Assembly (NCBI GenBank): GCA_949752745.1
Contig: OX457029.1
Span: forward strand, 8,719,511 to 8,783,510
DNA length: 64,000 bases
Reading direction: 5' to 3'
Source: Protula sp. h YS-2021
Taxonomy: Eukaryota > Annelida > Polychaeta > Sabellida > Serpulidae
Positions 20,393-33,123 of this stretch are shown in pieces. The notes below the pieces were generated by a model, which was not told the origin of the DNA, did no database searches, and worked only from the letters and a program-made list of their open reading frames with translations. How positions within the stretch are numbered: position 1 is the first letter of the stretch; each line of letters starts with the position of its first letter. The translations under genes and the position numbers were made by a program.

Positions 20393-20636
20393 TATCCCCC
20401 GAGGGCGTTATGGTGTGTGTAAGGCAGTTGCGTGTTGACTACGCAAAAGTTAAAAATGGAAGGACAGGTAGACATAGTGTCTAACATTTAAACGAATCAA
20501 TCCATTAAGCAGTGAGACTGCCGTAGTGCCGATTTTCAAAAGTCCGCCATTTTGCCCGTAGGCGCACGAGACTGGAGCGTGACAGACGGACAGACCGAAA
20601 AGTTCAAAACTATATTTCTCCGTTCCACGGGGGATA
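20393..20636. mobile_element. 244-bp MITE with TATCCCCCG ends
   Basis: It starts TATCCCCCGAGGGCG and ends with the inverse of TATCCCCCGTGGAACGGAG, preceded by ACAGACGGACAGACCG. Terminus and GACGGACAGAC box resemble the 1-kb element at 15096-16101 (TATCACCCGTG), suggesting one family of different lengths. Confidence 0.6.
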
Positions 20637-20924
20637 AATATTACCAAAACGGCTGATGAAATTGGTTCTTGATAACTCCCGTATTAAGGCCATTGTTCAA
20701 GTATGTTCACGAATGTCCTAAAATGTTCCAGTATTTGGTCCTCTTGTATAAGTACTCGTAAACTGTTTACACTCTCTCTTCGGCTCTTCGGTTAACACAG
20801 CGTTTATCAATTGTAAATAAATATTGGCGGATACTGAATAAAGGATTGAAAGAACCCACGAAACTTTTACAATTCCAAACGCAAAAACTTCTTGGCAAAG
20901 GTCTAATTACCAATCCCATTATAG

Positions 20925-21885
20925 GGACTGGCAAGTAGGAATCGTGCCTTAGAACATATGAAGTTGACTCCTATTAGCGGAACAATGAAATGCCTCGCAG
21001 CTCTGACAGAAATCTACACGAAGTTATTTGAGGAATAGCTCCAAGAAGCGGTGCGCTAAAAAGTTTCCAGGCACCGCTTCAAAGCCTCGCTATATAACGA
21101 TAAGCAAGTCAACTGCGCTCGCTTTGAGGCACCCCTGGGGCTACTCCGTGCGAGATTCAACGACCCATAAGTTTTTATTGGCATTTGCTAAAGGCCCTCA
21201 AAGTACAACGGTAATCATATACAACTTCTGTGTTGCGCCCTGTTTAAAAGAAAATAATACGGAAATAACCCCAAATCTCCCGCAATAAATGACATTTGTT
21301 TGTATACAGGGAGCATACTTTATTATGTGAAATAGTAACAACAATTTTTTGCAATTATCCACCAAAAAACTTTTAAATTGATATTTCAAAAAGAACGTAA
21401 ACATAACAGGTCAAATATGGTGGGTGTACCAAATAAATTTATGCGTAATTCTGCATCTATCAACTATTTAATATATATTGTTCAAATAAACTACTGGTAT
21501 AACCCCTTTATTTGAATTTTCGGTCCCTTGACTTTGGTCGCGTGACATTTAAAGGCAAGAATGTAAACATTTGACAGGTGGATGCGGAAGCTAACTTTTC
21601 TGCACTTTTATGAACAAATAAAAGATATACAGCTCACTAAAAACTTCACCTGTTTTACAAAAAGGGCATATTGGGCATGAACTTTCTGTAGATGTTTGAA
21701 TAATAGGGGCTGGTATGCAGGATTCGTGCCTCAGAACATATGAAATTGACCCCTATTAGTGGAAAAATGGACGGCTTCGTAGCTCTGACACAGAGATATA
21801 CGATGTTATACAAGTCAGAGCTACTCGGAGCTATTTAAGGAAGAGCCGACTCGGGGCTACTCCCGGGCGATAATACAATATAACG
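20925..21885. repeat. Pair of diverged direct repeats (about 20925-21150 and 21701-21885)
   Basis: Both copies contain ATTCGTGCCT(C/T)AGAACATATGAA followed by TTGACYCCTATTAG(C/T)GGA, a GTAGCTCTGACA phrase and GGGGCTACTCC. They may be the two ends of one element, but similarity is moderate and the 550 bp between them holds no recognised coding region. Confidence 0.45.
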
Positions 21886-21899
21886 TTCCACGCGTAGGG

Positions 21900-23007
21900 C
21901 CTTTACCTTATCTTCGCTCGAGACCGAAGAAATGTGTTTGAATTTTATTTCAGGCATCTTGAGTTGTTTTGCTACCAGTTACTTTGTTTGGCTTTTTTTT
22001 TTTGCTGAAAAGGGAAAAGAATCCTGAGGTACATTCTTTTGCTCGTTTTACAACCGAGACACTAGAAGACTTCCACTTCCGGCTAACTTTTGTTCCGATT
22101 TTACTTCCGATAAAACGTAACGACAACCGTTTTTGGTGTCTTTTTAGGCCAAAAGGCTGTTGTTGTAAAACAGCTGACCTCTATGACAGTTCGCTCTCCT
22201 GTCTGAAGCACTGGTTTACTCAGCAAACACACTATAGATTCCACAAAAATGAATACTTATTAAGGAAGAGAACTTATTTTTAAAATATCCATCCACTCAA
22301 TGTTTCTACACAGATCTTTGCAGAGGTCAGCTGTTATACAACAACGAGGAAAGGGTTCAGGCGATAATATAGGTTTATTGCAGCAAATTGCATTTGATGG
22401 ATATTTTCAAACATATGTCTAGCATGAATTTTGATTCTTATATTATAACTAACAATTTTTATTTACGGGTCAATTAAGGATGTAGAATATGCCTGAATAT
22501 AAGCACTATCACCATGTTTGGTAAGGCATTCTTTTGCCTATTTTAAAAATCGCAATATCATTGGTTTCCGTTATTGGACACGCACCTCAATAATAAAAAA
22601 AAAAATTAGGAGAAAAAGAATAAAAGTTGTTACCCAACAGCCAACCTCTACGGTAAATTGGTTCCCAAAGCCACTCTAGACGACGCTTGCCGGTCTACCT
22701 CTGCGGCTGTTCAGTCTGTTGTGTACAACAATTTTTACTATTCATTAAATGGTGCACTTCTACAGCTACTGATATTTGCAGTGCTAGGATTTTATAAAAA
22801 GAAATGTTAAAACTTGGTGCTTAATGGTTATTTTTCTTTCTTTTTTTTTATAAATAATTCAGGTCTAACACATCGCAGGATGCATAATTTTTACACATAC
22901 TTATTGTTTTTGAAAGATCTTGAATATCCCTGTCAAACTAAAATTTCCTAAGGATTTTCTTGTTTCTCATTAATAATTAGATATCTTGCTTAAAGGTGTC
23001 TAACTAA
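21900..23007. other. No gene recognised
   Basis: The plus frame at 21969-22283 has no recognisable domain. No repeats other than short homopolymers were seen. Confidence 0.4.
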
Positions 23008-23653
23008 TTAACACTTGACAAGCTGTTAGCTTGCAAGGGTTATATGAATTTGTGCGAGCAACCGTTCGTCCTTTTTTCTTCTCGACAGTTTTCCGATTTT
23101 TGTGTCTTTTTCTTCTCTGGCACTATGGGTGCTAGGACAGTGAAATTTGGGACTTATGAAGAGGTTGATCTGAACGTATGCATGTGAATTTTTATTTTCG
23201 TCTCCGATTTCGTTTTCTTTGTTAAAACGCCATGTGAAACGAGTGTATTTTTTGCAAGTAAATGCGGAGCATTTAAGGTACAGCACAGAACACCACACAG
23301 TTGTTCAGCTTTGTGCGAGCTCTCACTGCGTAAACAGATAACACAGCGCGTGCCTGATCAGTCAATCAAACCTTAAGTCAACAAAAACCAAACACTACTC
23401 GGCTTATAAGACGTATTCAAGCTGTGTTGTTCGCTAATATATTTAGCTGGTATTGAGTTATCAACCTATGGAGTTTTTTTCTTGACAGTGGTCCGATTTT
23501 TTAGAATATTTTAAGTAGCATACATGCTGTGCAATAAGCTCTGTAAATAGTTGTATAACACACTGTATGCACGTTGTAAAATGCTTGATATCATTCCAGA
23601 AATAACCTATTGAAGGAAGTATTTTTGCGTTTTAATTTTTGCTAAGTGTTCTA
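23008..23653 (-). mobile_element. TTAA-flanked MITE, copy B (inverted)
   Basis: Inverted relative to copy A. It begins TTAA-CACTTGACAAGCTGTTAGC and ends ...GCTAAGTGTT-CTAG, so the distal TTAA is mutated. The body is collinear with copy A over its whole length, including TCTTGACAGTGGTCCGATTTT and the plus-strand MGARTVKFGTYEEVDLN frame. Confidence 0.7.
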
Positions 23654-23659
23654 GTTTTA

Positions 23660-25660
23660 GATATGGCAATGAATGCCTTGAAATATTGCTGCTAGCAATA
23701 AGCAGTAATGTATACATTATGCGTCTCTTTCCCTCACTGCTTTTGTTACTCAGTCAGAACAGTAACTGACTTGGTGCAGTAATCAAGTGCAAAGAAGTGA
23801 CGAAAGTTACAGTGCTAATGGCGAGCACGGTAGAACATTGGGACCAAAACAGTGTACATGGTTGCTAAAACGCGATTATTCCATATCATTTCGTCCAACC
23901 ACCGAGAAATTCAAATAAAATCAAATGACAGGTACTGCCTGCAGTCCCGATCGGTTTGTTTCTTGCACTGCGGAATCATCAAAACAAGCGGTCATCAAAA
24001 CTGAAGAACGCTATAGAGTGAGTGCCATCGGGATGATATGAGTTTTACACGAGTTTCATCGGTCCCTAAAAAGAGTTTGGGGATATAAGTTAGACATCTG
24101 ACGAGTACCACTCTTAGGATCAGAAGACTCTTCAAATTTTTCTTAAGGAATTACTGAATTAGCATGATTATAGTGTCAAAACAATCATTCTTAGTTACAT
24201 TCATAAGAAAATGGTCTAATGCATTGAAGCCATGTTGCATTAGAAGAGTTAGAAAGTATATTTAATTTCAATGCCTATCAGATGAGACATATCAGACTGT
24301 TCCCAGAGGCTATCTCAAATCAGCGGATACAGGCCTAGTGCTAATTGCCCCTAATTCATGTGTTAGGCAAGCCAAATAATTAACTTTCAATAGGGGTAGC
24401 AGTAATCATTGCAGGGAAACTGGCTTCTCTTTGCAGAGCAAAAGTAAGGAGGCAGGCTGGGACAACAACCCAGCAGGCCCTCAAAAAGCACGTGAAGCTC
24501 CAAGGGCTTTGATCGATAGTTGGTAGCCTCCCAGAACTCTATAACAAATTATGCTTAGCGACATCAGTCGTTGAAACTTTAATAAATAGACCCGGATTGA
24601 CAGTGCCAAGCAGTAACAGCAGTAACACTGTCTTCTACGCCTATCATGTTTTTGACTGAATAAAATGAGTATTGTAAGCAGAGAGCTTAAATATTTCAGA
24701 CAAAATCTCTTTGCCATGGTATCTTGTTCAATGCTGCACTGAACAAAAATACCCCTATCTCGCCCCAGTCATGAACATTTCATCAACCTTCTTGATAATT
24801 TGCATTGTAAAAGTGATCCAAGAACAAATTTTATTTTGCTATCAAGGATGACATTAAACTTGGGGATACACAGAACATATAAAAATAAAGTTTAACGATT
24901 GTTAAATTGCATGAATAGTTATAACATGTGAGATTTAGATTTTATCCTTGTGCGCTTGGATTGTGTAACAAATCATATGTAAGCTATCTGGCCTCTCCAA
25001 ATACTTTGTTCCGCCTTCATCCTAAAGATTTTCATAAATCGGAACTAAATAACTGCCAATTTCATGGTAAAATTAAAAGAGGCCATTTACAATGTAGATA
25101 TTTGAGCGCACATTAAATTTCAGTTTCATATAAATCATTGGAACATATACCTTACAATATATAATCTGAAGGGACAGGTTAAAGAAGGTTAACTGAAAGG
25201 CTAACACTGCGGGGGAGTCCTTTTTATTGTGACGTAACGGCAAGCATAGGGCATGTGCGATCGAATATTGAAATAATTTTCGTTTGCTTTAAATAAAAAA
25301 ATTACAGTATGGTCTTATTATTGCAATTAAAGTTATGAAGATCATTTAAAGAATTTATTTCCTGACTCATGTTTAGCAACCCATGTTTAACTTGGCTTCA
25401 TGTGATAGAAGAAATTCCCATAACTTATTTATTTTTTCTAGGATTACTTCATGAAATATTCCAGTTCTAATATCAGCAATGTTAGAATCTAAGCAAAGCC
25501 GCTGAAGTAGTTACATTTGAAAAGTCTTCAAGTAATAAAAAAGTAGGATTCAGCATGCAGTATTCAAAATTCACCTAGACCACGTATATTCAATCCTTGA
25601 ATACTATTGGGTATCTCTTTGCTGATAAAAAATCAAGTTTGGTCTGATATTACTCACCTC
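23660..25660. other. No gene recognised
   Basis: AT-rich sequence without a domain-bearing frame, tandem repeat or element boundary that I could identify. Confidence 0.4.
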
Positions 25661-25664
25661 GACC

Positions 25665-26700
25665 TGCATGACACCAGCGTACTCGATCTTACATGAGACT
25701 TTCCGATCTCAATGGCCATCAGGTCGGTGTCATCATCAAGCTACTAGACAATTGTTCTTGCATGACGACCTTTACGTCGTTTCCCATCTGTTGGAGTCAA
25801 TAGTACTGAACTAAAAAAGCCGCCCCTTCTGGTTGCCGATGGAGGTGACCCTCGAGATTCAATCTTCTACCTTTGATTTTATCCGTCAACTTCTTTAGTT
25901 CACCACACAATTCTTTTCTAGTGTTCCCAGGGTTTTCCAAGCGCGGTTCTAAGGAGTCTTGTGTAAGTGTTATATGATTTACTGCAGGGCTGAGATGTTT
26001 AAGTCCATGTCTCACTTCCGTCTTACAGCAGGACATATTCGGCCGTGAAGATAAACAGCTTTAGTCTAAATTTTCTGATCCAAGGTATGTAAATTTTTCA
26101 ACCACATCCACATCATTTGTTTTGATGATCAGTTATTGAGACTGGTTATATACAATGACGTTGGTCATCCGTACATTAGCTTTGTGTTCCACTCCGGATG
26201 CGGAAGCATCTACCCAGAGGAGCATTTACTCACGTCCTCTATCTGCTCACGGATCAGGGCGATGTCATCAATGAAGCCTAGAGCTTCAAAACTTCGAGTT
26301 CTGCTCTTCCGCCCAGTTTTCTTCTCAATTGCCTTTCGCATTGCTTAGTCGAGAGCTATGATGAACATGTATGGGGCTAGGGTATTGATAACAAAGTGAT
26401 AGCTTGCAAGTTCTTGTTATGACTCCCTCAATTATTCATCTAAGAGCTAGGATCTGGCTTTGGCTTATGGTATCCCGTCTTGGTCTGAACCTGTTTTGGT
26501 TCTGTCTAAGGTGAGGGTTGATTGCTGGACTTATTCGATTCAAGATCATTCTCTTATATGTTTTGGCAGCTATGGAGCACAGTCCTCGGTAGTTATCAGC
26601 ACCGGAAACGTTCCAAGATTGTGAGATCGGTACGCTATTTTTAAGCAAATTTAAATACAAATCATGGATCCTACGAAATATGTTAACATTCAAGTCAGCG
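25665..26700 (-). pseudogene. LINE reverse-transcriptase relic
   Basis: Broken frames on the minus strand appear in the order of a LINE RT. From 26693: NYRGLCSIAAKTYKRMILNRI and QNRFRPRRDT (RT fingers). Then MRKAIEKKTGR...EALGFIDDIALI (26348-26220), the palm box with both catalytic Asp. Then VVEKFTYLGSEN near 26070, and a C-terminal RRLNLEGHLHR (about 25860) with TDGKRRKGRHAR. Several stops and frameshifts separate the pieces, so it is dead. The RT would have copied the element's RNA at the target site. Clade assignment is uncertain. Confidence 0.8.
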
Positions 26701-27700
26701 CGTTAAATCATTGATGGTTGCAATTGCTTTTCGCGTCCACTTTTTCGAGGTCGAGATACAATACATTAACTGAAATACTACACATAATAACAATATGGAA
26801 TGCTCATTCTTGTTCCAATGTTATTTCTGTATGTTTTTTTGAAAAAGGTTCACGACATAAAGTGATGTGATTATTGTTGTCTTTTGAGGTTTTATGCCAT
26901 GTCGTGACGGATGCTTTCAAGATAGTGGATTGAGGATAGTTACATGAAATTGTGTGCATAGCCGTAATTTTTATCTCCTGTCTGTGTAATTGTTTTCGGA
27001 ATATGTATGTCAGTTTTATTTACGAAATTATTTTTCTTCCTAAGATACGAGGTTCAGGCAACAAAACTACTTACTACTTCGATAACATTTCGAGTATGTT
27101 TAAGTGACAGACTGTGTGCATTGCGTTTTAGCTTTAAGGAATTATTTTTAAAACACTGATATTAGTGAATACATGAACTGACTTAGATCATTATTTTGAC
27201 CATGATCTCGCAACAAACATCGGACGTCTTTTGGGGTTTGTAAAATGATTGCTACTTGGTCACGACGCTAGTACAACCAAACTTTTGAAACTTCGTATAA
27301 ATGTCGGGTCTGGTTACGATGTATATGATCTGAAACCGACGTCATTCCGACGTCCTTTTCCGACATTTTTCAAAATAATCAATGCTCTATTGCAAAGGTT
27401 ATATTACAAAGGGCGCAGGGAGAGGCAAGGAATACCGTTGTCTGCCAGTTAATTCTCTATCCCTATCTTTGGAGCTTTGATGACAACTGAAGAGAAGAAC
27501 AAGTGCAGCTAAGTTTCGATTGGTACGACGTGCTAGGGCGACAAATACAGTTGAGCTTAACAATATACAACAATGCATGTCACCGTCTTAAGTATATCAC
27601 AATTGTTTTGTTGTGTTTGTTATAACCACAGGAGCTTAAATTAACGAAACTGTACCTATACCATGTTTTCAATTATCCAGTACTTCGCTGATGCGTGCTA
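26700..27700. other. No gene recognised
   Basis: No domain-bearing frame was seen. A phrase at about 27338 (GACGTCATTCCGACGTCC) resembles the GACGTC-rich repeat at 28600-28800. Confidence 0.35.
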
Positions 27701-27714
27701 TGTAATTGGCTTTC

Positions 27715-27715
27715 G

Positions 27716-27786
<71 letters not shown>

Positions 27787-27812
27787 TTTATTTTTATTTT
27801 TATTTTTATTAT
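27715..27812. repeat. (ATT)n then (ATTTTT)n microsatellite at a LINE 3' end
   Basis: About 25 ATT/TTA triplets followed by four TATTTT units. On the minus strand it follows AAGGGCTATATAAATTATC, so it is the 3' tail of the LINE relic at 27820-28450 rather than an independent repeat. Poly-Ile/Leu frames are artefacts. Confidence 0.85.
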
Positions 27813-27819
27813 TATTATT

Positions 27820-28450
27820 AAAAGATAATTTATATAGCCCTTATATTGCTCTAAGGGCTTTGCAAAAGTTAAAAACATCACATGCATATAAGACAAATGG
27901 ATAACAATTTGACTAGAAAAGCAGTATAATAAAACATGTAAGAAAGCGATTTAATTACACATTATCAAAAGTACGCTTGAACATGCAAATTTTTACATCT
28001 TTTTTTAAACTGATGCAATGCTGACGACATTTTTAGACCGTCGGGTAATTAACGCATTAAGCAATTTTGGGCCACAATTGGCAAAGGCACGTGTACCATA
28101 TTGATTATTGAGCTTGTTTTCTTTGAGAAGAAAGCGAGACTGGGAGTACACGCAGGTGTATATATTGTTAAAATATCTTTGATATATGTTGGACACTCTC
28201 TATATAGAGCATTGAAAACATGAACTAAAATTTTGAACTCTATGCGATATGCAATCGGCAGCCAATAGAGCTGTTTTAAGAGTGGTGTTGCATGGGGATA
28301 TTTTGAAGATTGTAAAACCAATTTAGCTGCAGGGTTTTGAGCCTTTTGTAATTTATTGATGTTTTGTTTAGAAATATCGTATAAGAGTGCATTTCAATAG
28401 TCTAGCTGAGATACTACGAATGCCTGCACCAGAGATTGAAATTCGAACCA
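27820..28450 (-). pseudogene. LINE 3' end relic (C-terminal RT region and tail)
   Basis: On the minus strand: LVQAFVVSQLDY-stop-NALLYD, then LQKAQNPAAKLV, then ATPLLKQLYWLPIAYRIEFK, then a frameshift to YGTRAFANCGPKLLNALI. This is the order of the region downstream of the RT in CR1/L2/RTE-like LINEs (TSRLDYCNSLLYG...TPLLK.LHWLPV..RI.FK...YG.RAF...AP.LWN.LP). An in-frame stop replaces the usual Cys of LDYCN. The 3' end has GCAAAGCCCTTAGAG...AAGGGCTATATAAAT before the microsatellite, a common LINE tail. Confidence 0.8.
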
Positions 28451-28599
28451 TTGTAAGGCTGCCCCAGCCACATTTTCTAAAGTGTTTTTATTGACACAGA
28501 GTTATTAAGCACAGTGAAAGGTATGGTTGCATTTGGTAGATTGCGAGATTACGAGAAAGGCGATTCTGTGATGATGAACCAGGTGGTCAAGAGGATTGG

Positions 28600-28805
28600 A
28601 ATCCCAACGCCAATCGGCCATGAACGACGTCAGTTTCATTTCATATACAATGAAAAACCAACGTCGGATTGACGTTGAAATCCGATTTCATTCTGACGTT
28701 GAAAACCCGACATCGGTTCCATTTCATATGCAACCAAAACTGACGTCAGTTCGACGTCAAAAACGTCGGTCACAACGTTGACCCGATGTCATTCTGACGT
28801 CTAAA
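28600..28805. repeat. GACGTC/AACGTT-rich interspersed repeat
   Basis: Diverged units of about 20 bp contain RACGTC(G/A)G, TTGACGTTGAAATCCGA and AACGTTGACC, and end ATGTTTGCTGGGA. The frame at 28596-28781 is an artefact of the repeat. Confidence 0.6.
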
Positions 28806-28809
28806 TGTT

Positions 28810-31180
28810 TGCTGGGAGCTGTTGTTTATTTAGTAATTTCCAGTATAAATATATAGTGGTGTTTCATTGTGCAAAATGTGTTTTTAAGACAATCTCAATA
28901 AACAAATCCTTATTTCCGGCTTTTAATTTATTCATGTTTGTTCTCGATTCAATACACAATTACTTAACCACAGTTGAGACAATATTTTCACCCAAACAAA
29001 AGAGACATCAGGGTTTTAGGATATTAATATAGAAAAAATTAAAAATTAAAAACGTAACAAATGTTTTAAGCACGGCCTCAAAGCAAAGCAGTATCAATTA
29101 TTTATCAAACAACAGGTAATAATCAATAATCAATTCCCTAACACTTTCTTTTACACTATGTACCATAAATGCAATTCTCACTAAACCTTACGTTTTTGCC
29201 TCCAGTAATGAGGTGCGGTAAACCTTAAACTGTGTATTTTTAACTGAGTAAATGGTACGGCTACGATAAGAGAAACGAAAGCATTAGTTACCTGGGATAT
29301 GAACACAAAGGTTAGTTATTCTTAACACGCTTCGCAAGCCGAGACAATTAACTCTACGATACATTTAAAAAAAAGAACAAGTAGATATTCCAGGTATAAA
29401 CACAAGGTTTAATACATTAACTTAACCCCCACCCCCGAAATAATTTTACGCCCCCCCCCCCAAAAAAAAAACATCGTCACTACAACAATCCTGAAACAGG
29501 CGTGACTTCATTTACCTCAACTGCTTACTGGTTCTGTATACATTCAATTATATTTATATTCATTCAAATCGATTTGAAATACACGAACACATATAAGATT
29601 ATGGCTGAAACAAACACCGTCGTTTGAGAAATGCACATGCAAACAGAACAAAATGAGAGCCAAAATGGCAGAGGTTCTAATCCAAATGCTTATTTTTGAG
29701 TATATGCGAACATAAACGAATAAAAATATAGATTAAATGCATTATGACATTTTAATTTATAATAACTAAAATTATTCATACATAAGTATCCCTGTCATTA
29801 TCGAATAGCAGATTTACCACATCATTTCAGCTAGTAATAATCTGAAGTTATCAAATTACTCAAATCAGAAGATACCATATACTCAAACCGTGAATTTCGG
29901 AAGACGCTCGGCAATTTCCGGGTAACGTCGGTCTGAATTTTTTTGAGTATCTTTAGTAAAAAGTACATGTACTTTTGTACATATACTGTTGTTTATATGA
30001 TGCAATTGACAGTTACAAAATCTTTATGAACTACGGATCCATCATCGGCCATTATTGACTTTTCCGGAAATTGCCGAGACGACTTCTGACAACCGATAAA
30101 AAAACCATAAAGGTATCCTTCGAGGACAAATAATACACAAGACAGATTTTTCTTCTCTGACTGGTCGAGAGAAAAATGTATGTAACTTCTGGCGACGAAA
30201 ATATTGCCTGAAAATGTACACCAAATATTTATATGAATATTCCTTCACAGTCTTACTGCTTAAAATTTAGTATCATATCTTCATTCAATGGCAAACGTTT
30301 CTCTAAATTTTAATATAACAGTCTGCAAAAGAAGGAAGCAGAGCATCAAATTACTTATAACTGAATCTTTATATTCTCTATTATCTTTTTAAGTGGATAT
30401 TTTTTTTAAACTAAACTACAAATAGCTGGTTGTGATTACCTTACAGCTGAGTTAGTAAAGGAAACATTTATTTACAAAACCAAGTCAAATAAGTGTGATC
30501 TAAAGGATTAGAAGGATTATGCGCAACATTTACACCATTTTTTGAGATCATAAAAATGTACATTTTGAGACTACCTTGCGTGTTATCGCTAAAACAAATA
30601 CAGTTAAGATTTTCATATTGCAAGAGGTGTTTTCTCTCACCTTTCAAACTTAGCATAAAACCGTGAAAGTCACAAGAAACGTTACATCTAGAAAGAGTGC
30701 AAGAGAAAGTCGTGAACAAGAAGCAGTCCTAATTTTTTTTCAAGTTACCAAGCCCAGCTTGTTGAATGAATATAGATGTGCGACCGAATATTTTCGAATA
30801 ACCGAACTACGTGAGTTTTTAAAAATACCCAGGCCTTATGAGAACGACGGAATACGCAAGAAGTGTTTAATTATATCTTTTACCAAATAACATGACCATA
30901 CATTTTATGAGGAATACATTTTTTTCGGAGGCACTTTTTAATTTTTCAGAAATAACGCTACATCGATGTAAAAGGTGAAATTATTGAAGGAAAAGAAGAG
31001 GAAATGTGGCTGAAGGGGGTGGGGTGGGGGCGGGTTCAGTCTTGGAATACATCGATATGTCACACATCCGTCTCACTGCTTCCGGTTTTTAAGGCACATG
31101 CGGTGACGCCACCAAACCTAATTATGATAACAAAAAGCATTACACCTTTACACACAAACTTTTAACACCATATAGAAATC
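28810..31180. other. No gene recognised
   Basis: Long AT-rich stretch with short C/G runs near 29430-29460. Frames present (for example 30468-30719 minus) have no domain or splice support. Part could be distal 3' UTR or downstream DNA of the Ets gene. Confidence 0.35.
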
Positions 31181-31187
31181 ATTTGCC

Positions 31188-31395
31188 GTACGGACATACA
31201 GCAACTGTACGGACACACAGCAGCTGTATGGACATACAGCAGCTGTACGGACACACAGCAGCTGTACGGACACTCAGCAGCTGTACGAACATACAGCAGC
31301 TGTATGGACACACAGCAGCTGTACGGACAAACAGCAGCTGTACGGGCACACAGCAGCTGTACGGGCACACAGCAGGTGTACGGACACTCAGTATC
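31188..31395. repeat. 19-bp minisatellite CAGCAGCTGTACGGACACA
   Basis: About ten units with period 19 bp, so all three frames are used in turn. Each unit carries the E-box CAGCTG. It lies about 1.7 kb beyond the Ets stop codon. The Cys/Val/Arg-rich frames are artefacts. Confidence 0.9.
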
Positions 31396-31399
31396 GAAT

Positions 31400-33123
31400 C
31401 GATAAGGAGTCGATAACTCGAACGTCGTCAGCCCAAAACCAAAATGTTCAAGATATCGAAAAATAAAAAGCAACGGATAAAAAGTACATAACATTAACAT
31501 CGTTGCCTAAGAAGAATTATAGCATACTTCAAGTCCAGGTCCTATTGGTCGAAAAAAAGTTATCACAGTGACATATTTTAACAGCCAGGTATTTCAAGAC
31601 ACTGTTCCTTATCTATGCCAGATACGATTCCTAGTAACGGTGATTATATCCCTCTTTTAACCAATTCCCTCTCCTTACCCCACCCACATCCGTCCAACAT
31701 AAGTCTTTCCTTATCCGAGACCGGGAGTCTTTCAATATCAACTGAAATGTAACATTTAATAAATAATTAAGTTATCACTCTAATAATTAAAAAAAAACAA
31801 GGTCTTTTTTCTGAAATTAGAAATCTTTTTAACTTAATACTAATTTCCTGGGTATTATTCTACCAGCTTGCTATATACAGACATTGTACATACAGGCATT
31901 GTACATGCAACTCGTATGAAAACAAAATAAACTCGTAACAACAAAATACGGCACTTTAAATGCAATATCAATAAATATATACAATTTGAACAAAACAATA
32001 AACATACATTTTATACCGGAAGTGAGAGAAGCTGCGTCCGAAATCTGGCAGCAAGATCAAACCATGTTTGCTAGAACCCATCAAACATGTTTTTTTTTCT
32101 CTTAAGTCTTCTTTTACAATGGCAGTGTAATTATGAAGAAAGCACCCAATAAAAGCTACACGTTAAAAAAAAAAACAAAACACAGTTGTCTGTTTTACAG
32201 AACAAACGGTACTCTTAAACAGTATTTCAATATGTGAACAATTGTACTGGATAACAAAAAAAAAAACAAAAAAACAAAAAAAAAACAAAAAAAAACACTG
32301 TCTCTACCAGTGTTGAGAGCCGCGAACTATAGTCATGCATCACACAGTACAGCTTATTTCACTGAAATCATTATCGAATAAAGTCTGTGGGGAAATATTA
32401 CTCAAAATATGGCACATTTAAAGCTTATCTACAAAAAAAAAAAATAAAACGACAACATTGTCTTATTGACAACATTAAACCGTGAACTGAACGCGATAAA
32501 CAAAGTTAAGATAGCTGCAAAATGTGAAATTTCTGTGACGTCACATAAACTACCTAGCCATATGAAATTCTTTTTTTTTTTTAATTCTCATCGAGGATTC
32601 AGTGTTCTGCACCATGCCGTGTTAAATTACAGCACGGCTTGACGGAATAAACACACTATGGATCGCCACCGACGAATTTATAAAAAAAATGTTTTGTCAA
32701 GGCAACGGCGTTTGATAGAAAATAGCACCTTTTTCGTTGTTACATTTTCGCTAACCTTCAATGATTGTGTTCAAAGACATTTGACTGACACTCGGTTGTT
32801 ATAGTGTCAGTGTCATATCGTGTCAGTGTCATATCGTTGGCATTATAAGCAGCTCAGGGAAGTGAGGCCACGCACGACAAGCCATCTACGTCACCGGAAA
32901 TCACGTGATCATCACACCAAGGGGTCGCATCGCCACAGTTTAATATCAAGTTTCATCTTGAAGACGCTCCAGCAGTCCATTAAACAAAATGCACGTCACA
33001 ATTACTCACAAAGAAACAAACCTCAACGGTCCACAGTTTTTTTTTTATTGCGACGCACTTTCTTGAGACCTAAAGAAGGCACGTGCTGGGTAGGAGGAGG
33101 GGGGTGGGGGGATGGGGGGAGCT
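31400..33123 (-). other. Probable Ets 3' UTR and downstream region
   Basis: A minus-strand AATAAA lies at 33044-33049, only about 75 bp after the stop and inside an A-rich tract, so its use is doubtful. Poly-A/T tracts near 32170, 32260-32300, 32430 and 32570 are frequent. No other coding region was seen. The plus frame at 32820-33257 is antisense to the Ets exon. Confidence 0.4.

Noticed and set aside
27669..27904. Poly-Ile/poly-Leu frames
   Set aside because: (ATT)n microsatellite at a LINE tail.
33044..33049. AATAAA as the Ets polyadenylation signal
   Set aside because: It is embedded in a genomic A/T homopolymer only 75 bp after the stop; not enough to call a terminator.
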